Of a DNA stretch of 64,000 nucleotides, positions 12,355 to 25,500 are shown in pieces. The notes beneath the pieces were generated by a model, which was not told where the DNA came from, searched no databases, and saw only the letters and a list, made by a program, of their open reading frames with translations. The translations under genes and the position numbers were made by a program. The stretch comes from Bilabrum cf. latius. Lineage: Eukaryota; Bigyra: Bicosoecida; Bigyra; Bicosoecida. How positions within the stretch are numbered: position 1 is the stretch's first letter; every line of letters begins with the position of its first letter. The DNA is taken from the NCBI GenBank assembly GCA_965178125.1, contig OZ237738.1, forward strand, positions 682,001 through 746,000. The letters are read 5' to 3'.

Positions 12355-13461
12355 ATGTCGCGAAACGCTGCTCGTAGAAAAGGAAAGGCAAAGGTTTCAA
12401 AAACAGAACAGGACTTGAAGTATTAGCTTGAAGATGTTCACATCGAGCTCGACCGGAGATGCGATCGAATCCGACAGGAGGCAGAGGACTCTGTCCTCGC
12501 ACTAAAGAATTGCTTGTCTGTGCAGCTTGCGAAGCTACCAACAGCAGTAAGAAAGCAGAAAGTGCTTCCATTGTGGCATGATTGCTAGCAGAGTATGAGC
12601 CGCTTGATTGCAGCGGCGAGTGCTCCAGTAGCTCGCTAGCCTCTTGCTGCTGCGTCTGGGGCAAGCTTGGTTTCTGCTGCCAAGGCCAGGATTGGCGGCA
12701 AGAGGTCCGCAATTCAGACCATTAGCCACGTTAGCAAGGTAAGCAGAACACCGTTGAATTCGTGCTTATCTCCGAAAGCCAATACTGTTTATATCCGTAA
12801 GTCAGCTTCGTTGCATGCTATCGCCCTCGCGCAGAAATCTCGAATAGGAAATGGAGCTGCCGCTGCAGGCCGCGCAGCCCCCAAGACGCCTGGGGCATCG
12901 AAATCGTCCAGAAGCGGTGTTGTTGCAGGCGCGATGCGAAGCGCCCGGCCCGGCGGGGCATACTCGCGGTTGCCAACCACACCGGGTACGGCCATGAGGC
13001 GAGCCAGACGGGGCGAAATTATGCTGTCTGCGAACGGATCTCCTCTTACCGTGGCTGGACCAAGGGCGCGAGCCGCCGTTGGCCTAGGGCTCGCCGCGTC
13101 CTCTTCCTCGTCCGGTTCCAGTGCAGGCGCGGGGGCCACAAGCCACAAGTCCTCCTCATCCTCCTCGTCTGCCTCGTCTGCTGCCGGCGAATCGGCGACT
13201 GCCACCGGAGTGGATGAAGAGGAGGGCATTGCAATCGACGTTGCTCTTGGGGATGGCATGGCTGTTGACGTGTCAGACCCGAGCGCGCTTGCCGGTCTCC
13301 AGGGAGAGGACAAGGAGCGAGCGGTGCAGCAGCTCCTCGAGCTGCAGGCCAAGCTGGCTTCCATCGTGGGGTCTTTGCAAGGGCCTGGAGAGAGTAGTGG
13401 TAGGTCTGGGGCAGCATCAGGGGCTGCCAAGGCTGGCAGGCCACCACTCGGGACGGACTGA
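12355..13461 (+). CDS. Borealin-like chromosomal passenger complex subunit
   Basis: Borealin links INCENP and survivin in the chromosomal passenger complex that directs Aurora B during mitosis and cytokinesis. Start ATG 12355-12357. The N-terminal 75 residues match the INCENP/survivin-binding helix of borealin: basic start, then LEDVHIELDRRCDRI, LKNCLSVQLAKLP and AVRKQ, as in the animal pattern of a helix followed by LPKALREM. The C-terminal part has the dimerisation-domain signature: RRGEIMLSANGSPL, a GIAIDVALGDGMAVDV strand pair, and a final helix (LLELQAKLASIVGSL). A probable intron 12739-12834 (donor GTAAGC, acceptor GCGCAG, 96 bp, multiple of 3) lies between these; spliced length is about 336 residues. 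Three TAG codons (first at 12424-12426, within the conserved helix) are Gln. Ends at TGA 13459-13461. The middle is Ala/Ser-rich and disordered, usual for borealins. Confidence 0.78.
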
Positions 13462-13686
13462 CGGACTGACTGACACAATCTCATGCCAAGCATCATGAAG
13501 AGCTGCTGCGAGTGCTTTGAAACCAGAAATGAAAGAATGATTGTATTGAGCCAAATCTTGCATAAAAAAATTGTCTGTTATCTAGACGCATGAATGAACG
13601 CACGATCCCGCAGCAACACCCCCGCGACTGGAGGGGCAGTGGCTTGCGGGCGACGTGGCTTCTTTCCAAGGACATTGCAACTCGTA

Positions 13687-16617
13687 TCATCCGCCATGCA
13701 GCAAGCTCGGCCGTGGAAAGGGCGACAGTGCCAGCCCGAGACTGGTTGAATTTGCGCTCCAGTCATCGAATGCCGCCCTGTGATACCCACTCCCGATGCC
13801 CACCCACCCAAGAGCGTATGTCGCGTCCTGCACCGCGGCCACCTGCACGCCATCCACCCAAGCAGTGATGGCATTCTTTTCTGTCTTGAGTCGCAGCGTA
13901 TGCCACGTCCCCACCCCGGAGTGACCAGCGGGAATGCTGCCCGATGCTAGCACAGTCTGCTATCCGAACGCTGCCTCTGTCGCTGCCCCGGCCCCAAGGA
14001 CCTGCGATCGATCTGCTCGAGACACAGGTGAACGTCTCGCTTCCCACTCCGCCTCAGACACACCGGCTGGCTTTGAAGTACCGACGCTGAGGATCCACGT
14101 ACCGTTCGATTGCAAAAAGAGCCAGTAGCCGTACTTGTACCAAGACGATGAGTATGCAGCGCATGCGGCGCTCGTACTGTTGCTCGCCGCAGCACCGCCG
14201 AGTCGCGCCCCCACTGCCACCATAGTCGCCTGCTCTTTCGCCCCGGGCGGCATCGCTGAAAGGCACATTGGCTGGCCCTGAGGCCCAGATTGGCCCATGG
14301 CTTGAAGCTGCCCCGAGCTGCCAACGCTTTGCCACACCTGCGTAGCTGGCGTGTGGTCGCCGCACGGCTGCATCGTCACATCGCTGGCTCCCTGCTGCGC
14401 GGCTTTCTTGTCGATACTGGCCGACAGGCACAGCCCCGACTGCATGCGAGTCTTGAGCTTAAATCCGCCAGTGGACTCCACCAGCACCTTGTCCCATCGT
14501 TGGTTGTTCGAGTCGCAGTTCGCGTCGGTTGTGTCAACGCACCCCCACATCCACGCCGGCGTGCCAGCAGATTGGTTGCAGCCAAGCACGTCCAAGCACT
14601 GCCTCGACGCTGCGTTGGCGATCGATCCGTTTAGAACTCCCGGAGGATCGAATACCCACTGCATGTCGCCTGGTACCGCGCCCGAAGGGCCTGGCTTGCT
14701 GCACGGACGCAGACTCAGCACGGGGTTGTCGTTGCTGCTGGTCCAGCTTGCCTCTTCAAGTACGGCCGCCCTTGCTGACACGTCCGAATCAGATATGTCG
14801 AATCGCCCCCCAATTGACAGGGCAAACACCGGATCGTCGCCATGGAAGTGCCAGGTGCTGGGTGGAGCAGTGACGTTCTGAAGGTATGCCTAGCCATGCG
14901 CCCCTGCAATGCCATCAGTGGCCGCAAAAGTACCCGATTGGTCGGAGAAGTACTTGGCCATGCGCTGCTCTGGGGTGCTCTCAAAGTCCTCCGTCCAAGA
15001 AGGTGGAAACACCGTGGCGTTGGCAGGGGGCTGCTTGGGCACACCGTGGGTCTGCCCACTGTCACGAGAGGCGATCGTGTACTGGGAATCGGGCCGGATG
15101 CCCGTGATTGTAAATGTGCCTGCGAGCGATACTTGCACATCTGCCAGGCGCTCAAACCACGTGACCGGCTCGCCATCGCTCTGAAAAAACACCGACTTCC
15201 AGACCACGACGCTGCTTGGCCGTCGCATTCCCTGCCCCAAGGCGAACGTCACGTCCTGCGTGTCGGCCACCGGCCACGGGTTGCTCGGATTTTGCCGGAT
15301 ACAGCGGCTGTGGTCGAGCGTGGTAGTCTCTAGCACCACCACCCAATCCATGGGAGCGCCGCCTGGCCCTGTAGCGCGCGCAGCATCAGAGTCGTTGCGA
15401 CTGTCTTGGCGGTAGGCGTTGCCTTGACGAAGCCAGGCGAGCATGGCCTCCCGTTCGTGGGCGGCACCCCCGCGCTGACCCTCTGTGAGGCCGCCGGCTG
15501 CCTCGATCTGTCGCCGGAGATGGGGCGGTTCGACGAGCGTGACGAACGTTCCACCCCCCGGCAGCTCACCTGCGCCCATGCCTGGGTGCAGAAACCTGTA
15601 CCCAGGCTGCACGAACTGGCCCCAGTGTGCCATGGCCCAAAGCGGGCTCGTGTCGTAGTAGCTGCCTGACCACGGCTGGGCAGCCGCGATGAGCGAGTCA
15701 CCGTACCAGTGCAGCTGCTCGAGATAGCTGCTCGCGAGGTTCCACACTATCGTTGAGGTCATGTTGCCGTATAGGACATTCCAGTTCAGGATGCGGGCGA
15801 GACACGCCCCCCCTTGGGCGTCGAAGAACGTGCTGGAGTCCTCGCTGCTCCACAGTGGGGTGCCCGTTGACACAGCGAGCGGGGTTGAGTTGCTAGCGTG
15901 CGGGTAGTGCGCCCCAATGACCGCGGTGGCCTGCTTCATTTCCTGGTCTGCAAGGATCTGCTTCGCTACCGGGTCAAAATCGCCGAAGTTGTCGGACACC
16001 ACAACCTTCGTCTCGTTCAGACCGATCGCATCTAGCTGTCGCCGCAAGTCTTTCACGTAGTCCACAGTCCAAGGCATTTCGTTGTGGATGCCAGTGTAGT
16101 CACATGTGTACCCCCATTGCTCCTTCGCGCCCCTGCAAAATCGTGCTTGATACGAGATAGTTCGGTTGGTGAGTGGCGAAGTCAGGTATCCGGCTAGGTG
16201 TCCTGGAAATCCCCAGCTCAAAGTATAGCCAAGCATCGACGGATTTCTCTATAGCGCTGCTTTGACCACGTCTCCCTCATACCCCCGCTTGAACGATGCC
16301 TCGTCGTCTGTGTCTCCGGAAGAGTGCTCTATGCTGGGCTCGCTCCCGCACCCGCTGAAGCTGTCTCCCCCAACCTCTATCTTCAGGGTGTGCATAGACG
16401 CCCCAAATAGGGGTTTAAACAGAAGATCGTATGCGCTGCCAGCTGTTGACTCATCGTAGTCGATCAGCAGACGAGAGGTTGCGCCTCCTCCAGAAAGCGC
16501 CCCAACGCCATCGAATTTCCTTCCAAGCAATGCCCCATCCAACTTGATTACAGGAGCTGAGCTTGCAACGATTGACAATAAACAAGAGATAGCAGCCGGA
16601 GCTGCTGTAGAGAACAT
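13687..16617 (-). CDS. GALC: Galactocerebrosidase (GH59) with inserted ricin-type lectin domain
   Basis: Lysosomal or secreted galactosylceramidase, which removes galactose from galactosylceramide-type lipids. ATG 16615-16617 opens a signal peptide (MFSTAAPAAISCLLSIVASS). The GH59 barrel follows closely: KFDGVGALSGGGATSRLL, SWGFPGH, then acid/base Glu at residue 180 (HNEMP; human enzyme E182) and nucleophile Glu at 259 (LWSSEDSST; human E258). The central region continues with MTSTIVWNLASSY and PWSGSYYD. About residues 610-770 contain an extra beta-trefoil-like block with QxW-type motifs (NQRWDKV, TQVWQSV), absent from the human enzyme. The C-terminal lectin domain then resumes (WHTLRLKTEKN, GWVGIGSGYHRAAFDDW). 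TAG at 16249-16251, 14890-14892 and 13960-13962 are Gln; stop TGA 13687-13689; about 976 residues against 669-685 in animals, the excess being mostly the trefoil. No intron needed. Confidence 0.93.
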
Positions 16618-16763
16618 ATCGGTGGGTTAATTGTGTGTGAATGTTGGCAAGACATTTCGCCCCTCCCAGTGGCTCGGTTCGGAAGGAACCACAAGCAGCG
16701 AACCTCCAAGTCGCACCACAAGAAACCACAGCATGGTGTCTAGGCATAAAGCTGAAAGCACAT

Positions 16764-17929
16764 TCATAGTTCCTCTTGTCGGGGTAAACTTTGGCCTGTT
16801 GCATCGACAGCAGGCTGGCCAAGCTTCACGGGTCGGTGTGCTGCCTGGCTGCCGGCTGGCTGCGAGGACAGCGACTCAGCGCTAGCCCTGTCGACCCTGT
16901 GGCTTCCTCCACGCGCCTTTTGCGCCTGTCGCTGCTGGTGCGGTGCTCCTTCAATCCCGCTGAGAATGCGCTCGTCTTCCGCTTTCTCTCCCGCGATCCA
17001 CCAGTCAGGGCGAGCGAGCATCCCTGCCCGAGCAAGTGCCTCGGCCATGCCACGGATCGCTGCCCTCCCACGCCGCTCCAATTCCGCGCACCTCGGGACA
17101 GCCACATTCGTTGCCATGGCATCGGCATCAGACGCTTCATTTTCTTCTTGATTCGCCGCTGGTGCTGCCTGTGACCGCCCTCCCAGAGCAGCCAAAGGGG
17201 GGCTTGCATTCGCTCGAGACACCGGGAGGCACCTGCAAACGCGGTCCGAAGTCGCATCAGAGTCGACTCCATTAGGCGAACTCGGAGTCAAGCAGCCACC
17301 TGCAGGCACCCACACCATGGGCTCGTCGTCCGCTGGACCTAGGCTGCTAGCATGGCCGGACGATGTTCGGCGGCGGCGCTGTCCCTGGCCCCACTGCACA
17401 CCACCGCCGCTAAATATGCTGCTAAACATGGAAGTACCATGCGGCCTATTCGCTCTGCCCGGTGTCTTTGCCCTGCCTGATCCCTGCACGAGCCGGAGCT
17501 GGGCTTCGGCCTCGACCCCTCGCACCTGACGCAGCGGCACCCATTCCATCAGCAGCGCGATGCTATCAAACTACCCAGGGTCTAAGTTGTAGTCTCCTAG
17601 CGCTAAGTTGCTCGTAACAAGTGTCTCCCATCTCCCTGAGCCAGATTGGCCGACAACTACCTTGAATCTGTCGTGTCCAAGCCAGCGTCCAGCCGTAGCA
17701 AACGTCTCATCAGTCTGCAAGCATATGAAAACTATGACCGTAGGTTCCAGTATTTTGATCGACTCCCGTTTCGCGATCAATTTGAATCCAACGTTCTGAT
17801 TCTCACGGTTGCACTTGGTGGACCGCCTCGAAGCGTCACGACCTGTGTGGGTTTCGAGTCAAGTTGCAGCACGACAACACCTGCAATGGCACATGCCGCA
17901 GCAAGTAGAACTATGCTTCGATCAACCAT
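16764..17929 (-). CDS. Unknown protein with N-terminal signal anchor
   Basis: Two exons join well. Exon 1 (17807-17929) begins at ATG 17927-17929 with MVDRSIVLLAAACAIAGVVV, a hydrophobic segment without clear cleavage site, so a type II signal anchor is likely. Intron 17715-17806 is 92 bp, donor GTGAGA and acceptor TTGCAG, both in phase 0. Exon 2 (16764-17714) opens with a compact segment (TDETFATAGRWLGHDRFKVV, then GSGRWETLV) and moves into a Gly/Arg/Ser-rich tail. One TAG at 17571-17573 is Gln; stop is TGA 16764-16766; about 357 residues. I do not recognise the family. It lies 146 bp downstream of the galactocerebrosidase start on the same strand. Confidence 0.6.
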
Positions 17930-18243
17930 GCGAGCCCATCGGCTTGAAAGTGCTCGGTTGCAGGAGAGGGTAGTAGGGTGCACATTCGATGTATTCCAGA
18001 GTTGCCGTTCGGCGCGCTCCACTCTCACCTCTGATGTCCCTTCACCAGCGAAAGAGACGAAGGGGGTCAGACTTGGTTAGCGTCGATATTGCTGATGTTT
18101 TTCGTGCTAAAACTGCTGGCGGGGGGAGGAAACCGCTTCAATTCGGCCTACCAACCACTGGACGACGGTAGAGTACGTTTGGACCACTCGCAGCTGGCTA
18201 TGACCCGCAAAGTGTCACCCTAAGCACATCTAAATCAAAGGAA

Positions 18244-21200
18244 ATGGGAATGTTTCTAAGGCGTGAACAAGTTCGAGCTTTGGAAGCGGCTGACCTTGGT
18301 ATGCCAGTCGAGCTGCCCGGTGGCTCGCAAGCGGTGTCGTACCATTCGCTGCGCGGCGCTTCTCTTGCAGCGCAACGGGCACAATCTCGCGGACGAGGGG
18401 TGGCCGCACCTTCACTCTGTAGCAGTGTATCTGGCGTGTTTTCCTCGACAGGGAATCGCTTGATGACCCGACTAGGTTCGTCCGAGGCAGAAGCTGCCAG
18501 CGGGGGGAAGGACGGTGTGCAGCCTGGACAGCTGATGATGTCTGCAGCAAACGCCATTGCTGCTTCAATTGCTAAACTAGAACAAGAGTACGGACTAAGT
18601 CGGGACTCTGACACTGACAGCGACGATGAGGCCAGAGTCGCTGTTACGAGCACCATCGTGAACTCGACCAAACGGCCTGGCACGGGGCGAATTGAGCTTG
18701 CCTCCGATGCTGCCCAGTCCTCCAGCCTGTCACCACTTCAAATAACGACAAAACTTCGACCCGAAGGACCTCATGTATTGGGCAGGGGACGCGCCGCGCA
18801 CGCATGGCAAGACTACGTCACGGTGCAAGCTCCTTTCTTCAGCAGGGCTGGCGGACGAATACGGGAGACTTTGAGCGTGCGCACGTCCAGACAGTTAGAG
18901 TCAGACGATGGTCCACCTACGCTGCTCCCTCCCAGTTTTGCTCGATCCGGGCGCGCTGGGACTGGAACGCTGCGCGACAACCGAAACGCGAGCTACGGCA
19001 GCGGCGTTGACCTGTGCTCCCAGCGAACCCTCGGCCATCTCGTCCGTAAGGAGGCTGCAGCGGCCGCAGCAGAGCGGCAACGAAACCTTCTGCAGTCAAA
19101 GGGTCTGCCAGTCTCTCGGCCTGCACGAAACCTCAGGCTGGCATCGAGGAGCCAGCCGGCCGACGGCGGGTCCAGTCTCCAGTCCAGGTCGTCAATCTCA
19201 GGCAGTTAGCTGACAGGCCAAATTCCGTTGCAGAGCTCACGGCAGCGGGCACGGGTGGTTTCAGCTGCAAGCGATTTTCCCTGGGCGAGAGAGCGCGACA
19301 GCCACAGCCCAGACACCTTTGATCTGGCCGACAGTCAAGCCGCATCGAATGGAGCTTCGATTAAAAAGACGACCGAGAAAAGCCAGCACGGATCGAATGC
19401 GATCGTAGGCCTACCACCGCTGTTACAGCGACTGGAAAACTGCTCACCTACGCAGATGGTCGGCATTAGCAGCGGGGGCAGCAGCATGCTGACGCTATCC
19501 CCCGGTCGGAGCCCATCCCCCGCGCAAGCCGGAGCGTCTTCCTCCGACGGTCGCACCGCCAGCGCACTCAGCAATAAAAGTGGTGATCACTCTATCAACA
19601 CAGCGCGCTCGCGTGCCGCTGCGATCCGGATTGCGTCAACAGAGGGGCTGCCTCAGCTATTCGGGTGGACCTCACGCTTCACAGGACCAGGTGAGGTTAA
19701 GGTGGCTCTGGCCGTTCGTTCCCGCGTCAAGCGACTTCGCCTGGAGATTGATGAGCAAACTCAGCTGATAAAACAACTCCAAGACTTGCAAAAGGAGGAG
19801 CCTGCGGGAACAGCAGACGGAGCTGAAGCAGCTGCCCGGCGGCAGCACTTGGACGTTCTCAAGCGGAGCATCAAGCACAAAAAGCTGCATCTGCAAACGT
19901 TCCTAGCTGAAAATGCAGCCATTCTCGAATCTTTGGATGATTTCGAATCCAAGGAAGATATGAAGGCGGGCCCAAGCCGTGCATAGTCGAGGGCCCGAGT
20001 GAAGCATGCAAGCACGGCTGGCAGCGTGAAGCCGCCCCAGTCCATGGTTCCAGGACGCACAGCCGTTCTAAAGTTCCCTGAGCGGCATCAAATAGACATA
20101 GTTGGTGTCCGGTCCATGGTTGCTCTGTCTGACCCGGTGTCGTACGCAGAAAATGTGGCTGGTCAGCCTGAGCACGTGTCAGCCCATGTGCCGGTCCCAG
20201 TTGCAATCAAGTCACAGAGCCTGAAAGAAGGGGAAGACGTCAAGCCAGAAGGCCAGCAGCGGAGCCTCATTGACTTGGTGCAGAGAGGTGAGCTGGAGGA
20301 AGGGTCCATGCGCCTTCGGCAAAGAGATTCTTCTGCTGCGGAGGCCGATCAACTCGACCCGGGTGCCGCTGCCAGCAGGTCAGTTCCGCTCACGAACCTT
20401 CCCATCAATGCGAAAAATGCCGTACAGAGCCCACTGCACAAGCACATCGAGCCCGAAAAGATCATGTATCCCATGGCAGGCAAGGCAGCTGCTACATCGT
20501 CTCTTGGCTTGGCGGCACGGCTGCCGGGTACGATTCAGCGACGCATCTGGAGGCGACTTGCGCTGCGAGACATTGTCTTTTCAACAACAGTCGCCGACTT
20601 TGGAACGATTATCACAGGAAGAGAGTACGCCCTAGCGATTCGCACCAAAAACGTATCCATTGACAGGCAGCGACTCAGGGTGCACGCACTTCACGTGTGG
20701 GATTCCGATGGCACGGAGTTGCAGAAGCCTGTACCTGGCCTGTCGCTGCGGGTTCGAGCTCGCAGCAGCGCGATGCTTCCGGGGGAGGCGCGAAGAATCG
20801 TCGTGCTGATTCACAGCCATGTTGCCAGGGACATTCGCGCGAGGCTGGTGCTTCGGACCCAGCAGGGCCGGCTGAGGTCTGTGCAGATTCGAGCTGCGGC
20901 CCTGCAGAAGCCAGCGTTCCACTTAAAAAGACAAGAGCGACTGGTAGCGATGCAGCAAAAACCTGTAGGCAAGCAGCGCGAATCTGGAGATCTAGGCTAG
21001 TCCGGCGTATCTGATGGTCACGCGATGCCCAGAGGTGCAAGCAAAGGACGGCTGCTTCAGTCGCAGTCTAGATTGCAGTTCCACGGAAAGCAACAGGATC
21101 TCTCCCGCTCCAGATCGCATCTGAGCTCTAGGGGGCTCGATATTGGCACCGATGCCTTCACAATTGCAAGGCTTCAGGTCTCCGACGGCACAAATGGCGG

Positions 21201-21879
21201 CACAGAGCCCCACCTTGATCGGGTAGACAGGCCAAGCATGCGAAAGCAGCCAATGGTGGAACTCGAGTAGCCAGACGTGAACCTTCTTGGAATGAACTCT
21301 GCAGAGTTTGAAGCTTGCCTCATGCCAGGAGAAGGAGGAACAAACCCTTCTGCGGTTCCCATCGTTTCAGGGGGGGAGGGGCCGCCAATCGAGTTTATGG
21401 CGAGGACGAGGCTCCGGTCGGAGGCCAGTCCGGAGAGGAAACAAAGCAGATGCGAGATCGTACTGGGATCAGGAGCGGACTTGAAACAACCTCCATCAAA
21501 AACTTTCTTCCGAGTTACGCAATCTCAAGGAGGAGCTCACCCGGTCGATGGCAGCAGCGGTGGTACCCAACAGCAGCCTCCTACTCAGCGTAGAGACAGG
21601 AAGCGACCTATGGAGGCTGCTGCAGATGTGGCCCCAATGCTGGCATCGATGACTGCCGTCACAGCGACGCCGCAACAGTGGATAAATCTGTCTCAGTGTA
21701 GACCAATCAGCAGGCCCGACGGTGCTGTCGAGCAACTGCAGCAGCAAGCAATGGAGCTGACCGGCGCATAGATTGGCGATGGAAACGACGAGAAGACAGG
21801 CACTGTCGTGCCATAGCCATTTGGTACGACGAACGCCGTCGTGGGGATAATGGGGACTAGCAATGGTATCAGGGTGTAA
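18244..21879 (+). CDS. Large protein with coiled coil and ASH/MSP-like Ig domain, possibly cili-associated
   Basis: A single frame from ATG 18244-18246 to TAA 21877-21879, about 1,211 residues, interrupted only by six TAG codons (for example 19207, 19984, 20998, 21268, 21769) read as Gln. The N-terminal third is Ser-rich and acidic. A predicted coiled coil sits near 19720-19950 (VKRLRLEIDEQTQLIKQLQ followed by a second Lys-rich helix). Around 20560-20930 is an Ig-like beta domain of the ASH/MSP/hydin sort: IVFSTTVADFGTIITGREYA, then NVSIDRQRLRVHALHVW, and a MLPGEARRIVVLIHS strand; the phrase order (F-G, N-x-x, G-x-A) is typical of that fold. ASH domains are common in ciliary and centrosomal proteins, so a flagellar role is plausible but inferred. 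The tail is Gln-rich. Confidence 0.65.
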
Positions 21880-22181
21880 TTGTGAGAATGCACGCCATTT
21901 TTCAATGTCTATCTATGTCAAACATGCCAGCATGCATGCGTCTCCAATACAACCTGATGAACTAGAAGCGTGCAGTTGGAAATACCAGAACAGCTCCAAT
22001 GTCTAGGCAAATCCACGAGTCTCCAGCACCAATCCTGGATGCCCAACCCTAAGTATGCCCACACGCGTGCGCTCATTCAGTGCACTTCTTTCCCGGTGCG
22101 TACAACATCACCATGTTCCCATCGAAGCGTCCAGCTGCACGCTCGGACGCTTGTGATTTACCTGCATGATGGCCATCAGCT

Positions 22182-22520
22182 TCAGTTCTACCAAGTTGGA
22201 TGAGTCAGATGCTAGGTCCGGAAATGCAGATTGCCGCAAATAGGCGTTCCCGTGGGAGTCATTCCTTCCACCATCATGATCACGTTCGCATCCACGGGCG
22301 TGGGCTTGTCCCTGTCCCACACCAGCACTGGATTCTGCTCGGAAAGCGATGTGACCAGCGTCTTGGCCGCCCAAATGGACCACACATCTGCCCAAGACCC
22401 TCTGCCCCCCCCCCCCCTTGCTATGGGCAGATTCGCCGCTCCTTTAAGAATGCTCGCACTATCCCCAGCGTTTGTGTCATTTTTCAAGCACGGACCAACC
22501 GTCTTCATCCCACACTTCAT
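22182..22520 (-). CDS. Weak ORF, unassigned
   Basis: An open frame of about 110 residues ending at TGA 22182-22184, with TAG at 22212 and 22188 read as Gln. It includes SWADVWSIWAAKTLVTSL and NVIMMVEGMTPTGTPICGN, which look more like protein than chance, but no family is recognised. It overlaps the 3' end of the large membrane protein gene by 44 bp and spans a run of twelve C residues (about 22407-22418, plus strand), where assembly errors are common. It may be a 3' UTR artefact or a separate small gene. Confidence 0.2.
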
Positions 22521-25500
22521 TGGCCATCGGTCCGCAGCAGACGTAAGTGAAGCAACAGCCTACGCACACATAAGCCCTGTTGGCTCGCTCTGACTGGCAG
22601 CACCCAGGGAAACAGAACTGCACGTTGCCTTGCGCACCGCGAATCCGACGTTGCGCCTTGGTTGCGGCCGTCACACGTTCGTCTGGATGCTGCTGATCAT
22701 GCGGCTAGGTTGCCACCTTTGTCTCGTCCTCCAAGTCATTGAGCAAGGCTAGCTTGCAGTGGCCTGGCAGAAGCTCCAAAGCCACGCTCTTGAGCTGCTC
22801 CAGGTCTCTCTCACTAACTTCCCTCTGCCTTGCCCTGTGCTCCATAATCGCCAAATCCAGCGTGTGCACGTTGCGCTGATAGAGGATGACTTGCATCCAA
22901 TAGAGAAGCAAGTCAGTGGCAAACAGCAGGTACGCGATCACCTGAGCCAGGATAGCCAGCCAGCATCGAGTGAGTGCCTGTCCCTCGAGATCTTCAGTCC
23001 TCCACCGCCCATCGAAGCTGCATGCAGGTATGTGATTCAGAATTAGGGAGTCCTCGGGATCGTAGAGGCCGCTCGTGATGTACGGGTCCCTCTTCGGATC
23101 AGCTTGCCATCGGGCTCCCGTGCAACTGCGGCCAGCCGAGACGAGCTTGAACTCGAAAATGACGACGACGACCGCCAGCAGAGACAGAACTGCTAACACT
23201 ATAACGAGATGATAGCCCACGTTCCATTGGCACCCGTTACATTCAGGCTCCTTCTTTCGCGTTGGCGCTCGGGTTCGGTGGCTGTGCTGAAGGCGGGACT
23301 GGCTGGCCATGATTGCTTGCGGCCGATTGGAATCCTGTGGCAAGCTTCCGTAGTAGCTTGTTTGAGTAGGCATTCCAGCCTGCTAGGTAACACTAGATCG
23401 AATGACACCTTGCGACGTGCCCGAAGCATGGACCTGGTAGCTGCGCGTGACAGCGGAAGACTGTTCCGCAAGAGGCTCCGGCTGCTGAGCACGGCGCACC
23501 CTCTTGTCAAAGACAACATCATCGACTTTCTCGGCGATCAAGTTGCCCACGCTCCGCGCCTGAAAGGTGCCTTTAGGAACGCAGCACACGATCTACTGGT
23601 ACCACATAAAAGCAGCGACTACCACAACGTAAACTCCAGTCCCAGCAATCAGGATCGACCTCAGATAGTCAAAGCGCACGCGACATGATTGCAGCCCCTC
23701 TCCGAGGCCGGGATGTTTGAGGTCAGTGAGCGTAGAATTAGTGATTGAAACTGTGGAACAGTCCGGACCGCACGGCAAGCAGCTATACTAGAAAACCGAG
23801 GCCGCGCAGTTGCCAGTTTCGCGCAGCACATCGTCACACGGTCTGGCGCACTGCTCGTAGTAGCGACACTGACCCTAAACCTGGCCATTGTTTGCACTAG
23901 CACCAATGCTAGCCTAGTCGTAGCTGAGTGGGCTCGTTTGCTGATTGACATAGCATTGAGGGACGCCCTGTGACGTCTACCCATCCCCTGGATAGCAGAA
24001 ACAGGCCGCACCGGCGGTCGAAGGGCACTCTGCCCTCGGGTTGCTTTGGACGTCAACGAGGTATCGGACGAAAAAGTCGCCGGGCGGTAGCTTTGTCGCG
24101 TCTATCACTTTTCTGATCTCAACGTCTGCATCGATAGCTGCCCAGCAAACCACCGCCACCATCACAACCATCACTGCGTACATGATCAGATGGCACGGCA
24201 CCCACGGCTTCCTGGACATCTCACAGAGGATCGAATACGGGCCGCAGCCGATCCCTCGAGGTAGATGCACCCTTCTTCGAGTTGGCACAGCAGCGATTCC
24301 CGAGGATCCACTGCGCTTGGTGATGTACTTGTAGCTGATAACATCGACGCCGCGGCAACGAAGCCAGCAGCAGAAACAAGCACAAGCCTCTGCCCACGGG
24401 GAGTGTCGGGGGGACGGTCTCGTGCTTATGCTGTCAGTCCCAGGGAGCGCGTCATCTGGAACAAGATTGTGAGTCGGGCCATCGCCGCCCGATGCACCTT
24501 CAGCTGCGGCGGCAAAGGAGTCCTACTGGACCAGGAGTTCGGCGGCATCGACGTGCCTCGGTCCAAACCCGCACCGGCCAGGACACCAGGTGCTTTCAAG
24601 GCCAGTGTACGGAAAGGAAGGCGGAGTCGGCCCGCCCACCTCTGCCGCTGGATGCCCCCACATGCCGAAGCACCATCGCGCCCACCGAGGCACGCAACGC
24701 CCTCGCGCTCCACAGCAGCTTAGCTCACCGTGAAAGCATGGTACCCCGCTGGTGTGCGCAGTCTGGCACCCGTCAAACTAGAATGCGTCCCGCAACCGCA
24801 CTCGGTTCACTCGCAGGCTCGGCCGATAGTCGTGGAGGTCTTCGTTGGGTTTGATGCCTGTGTCGTTGCTGCCCTCCAAAGATCCGCGTTCAGGTGGCGG
24901 TGGTGCCGAAGGATTCAGCGCAGGTGACACAGCCGATAGTGACGAGAATTGCGAGCCCTCACCTTGCTAAACGCGCACATTGGTATGCGGCTAGGCTGGT
25001 GCAATCGGAGTAAATCGGTAATTGAGGGAGTCTTCTGGCCGCGGCACCTTGCCTTGAACATAGGCTTGCCTTGCAGACACCGTGGAGCCAGCCTTGGACT
25101 CAGCAGCGCTCATCCCATCGTCTTCTTCGTCATCGCTATCTCTCACAACACCGCCTGGGGCATAGGTTGGGACAGGCTCTAAAGAGCCGGCTACGCTGTG
25201 AGCATCATCTCTTTGGACCTGACGCATGCTCTCTGCTGCACGCGCAAGCTCCGGAAATCGCTTGGCAATGAAGCAGCAGAACCAGGACGTCCCAAAGAAC
25301 CGCACGAGGCCCAGCGCCCCGATCGCTCCAAAAAACAGGACGGACCATCCCGTATCCTAGATCGTGGTTATGCTCGCGCACTGGATCATGGTCAGAAGAA
25401 CGGAGACCTGGGCGTCTGCAGTGACGCTGGGCTGAGTTCTGTTGCTTGTAGCTGCTGCCGAATCGACAAGCGAATTGCGCTTTACGATGAGTCGAGACCC

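Noticed and set aside
17777-17806. Frameshift between the two ORFs of the 16764-17929 gene
   Set aside because: A 92-bp GT-AG intron (17715-17806) in phase 0 explains the frame change fully.
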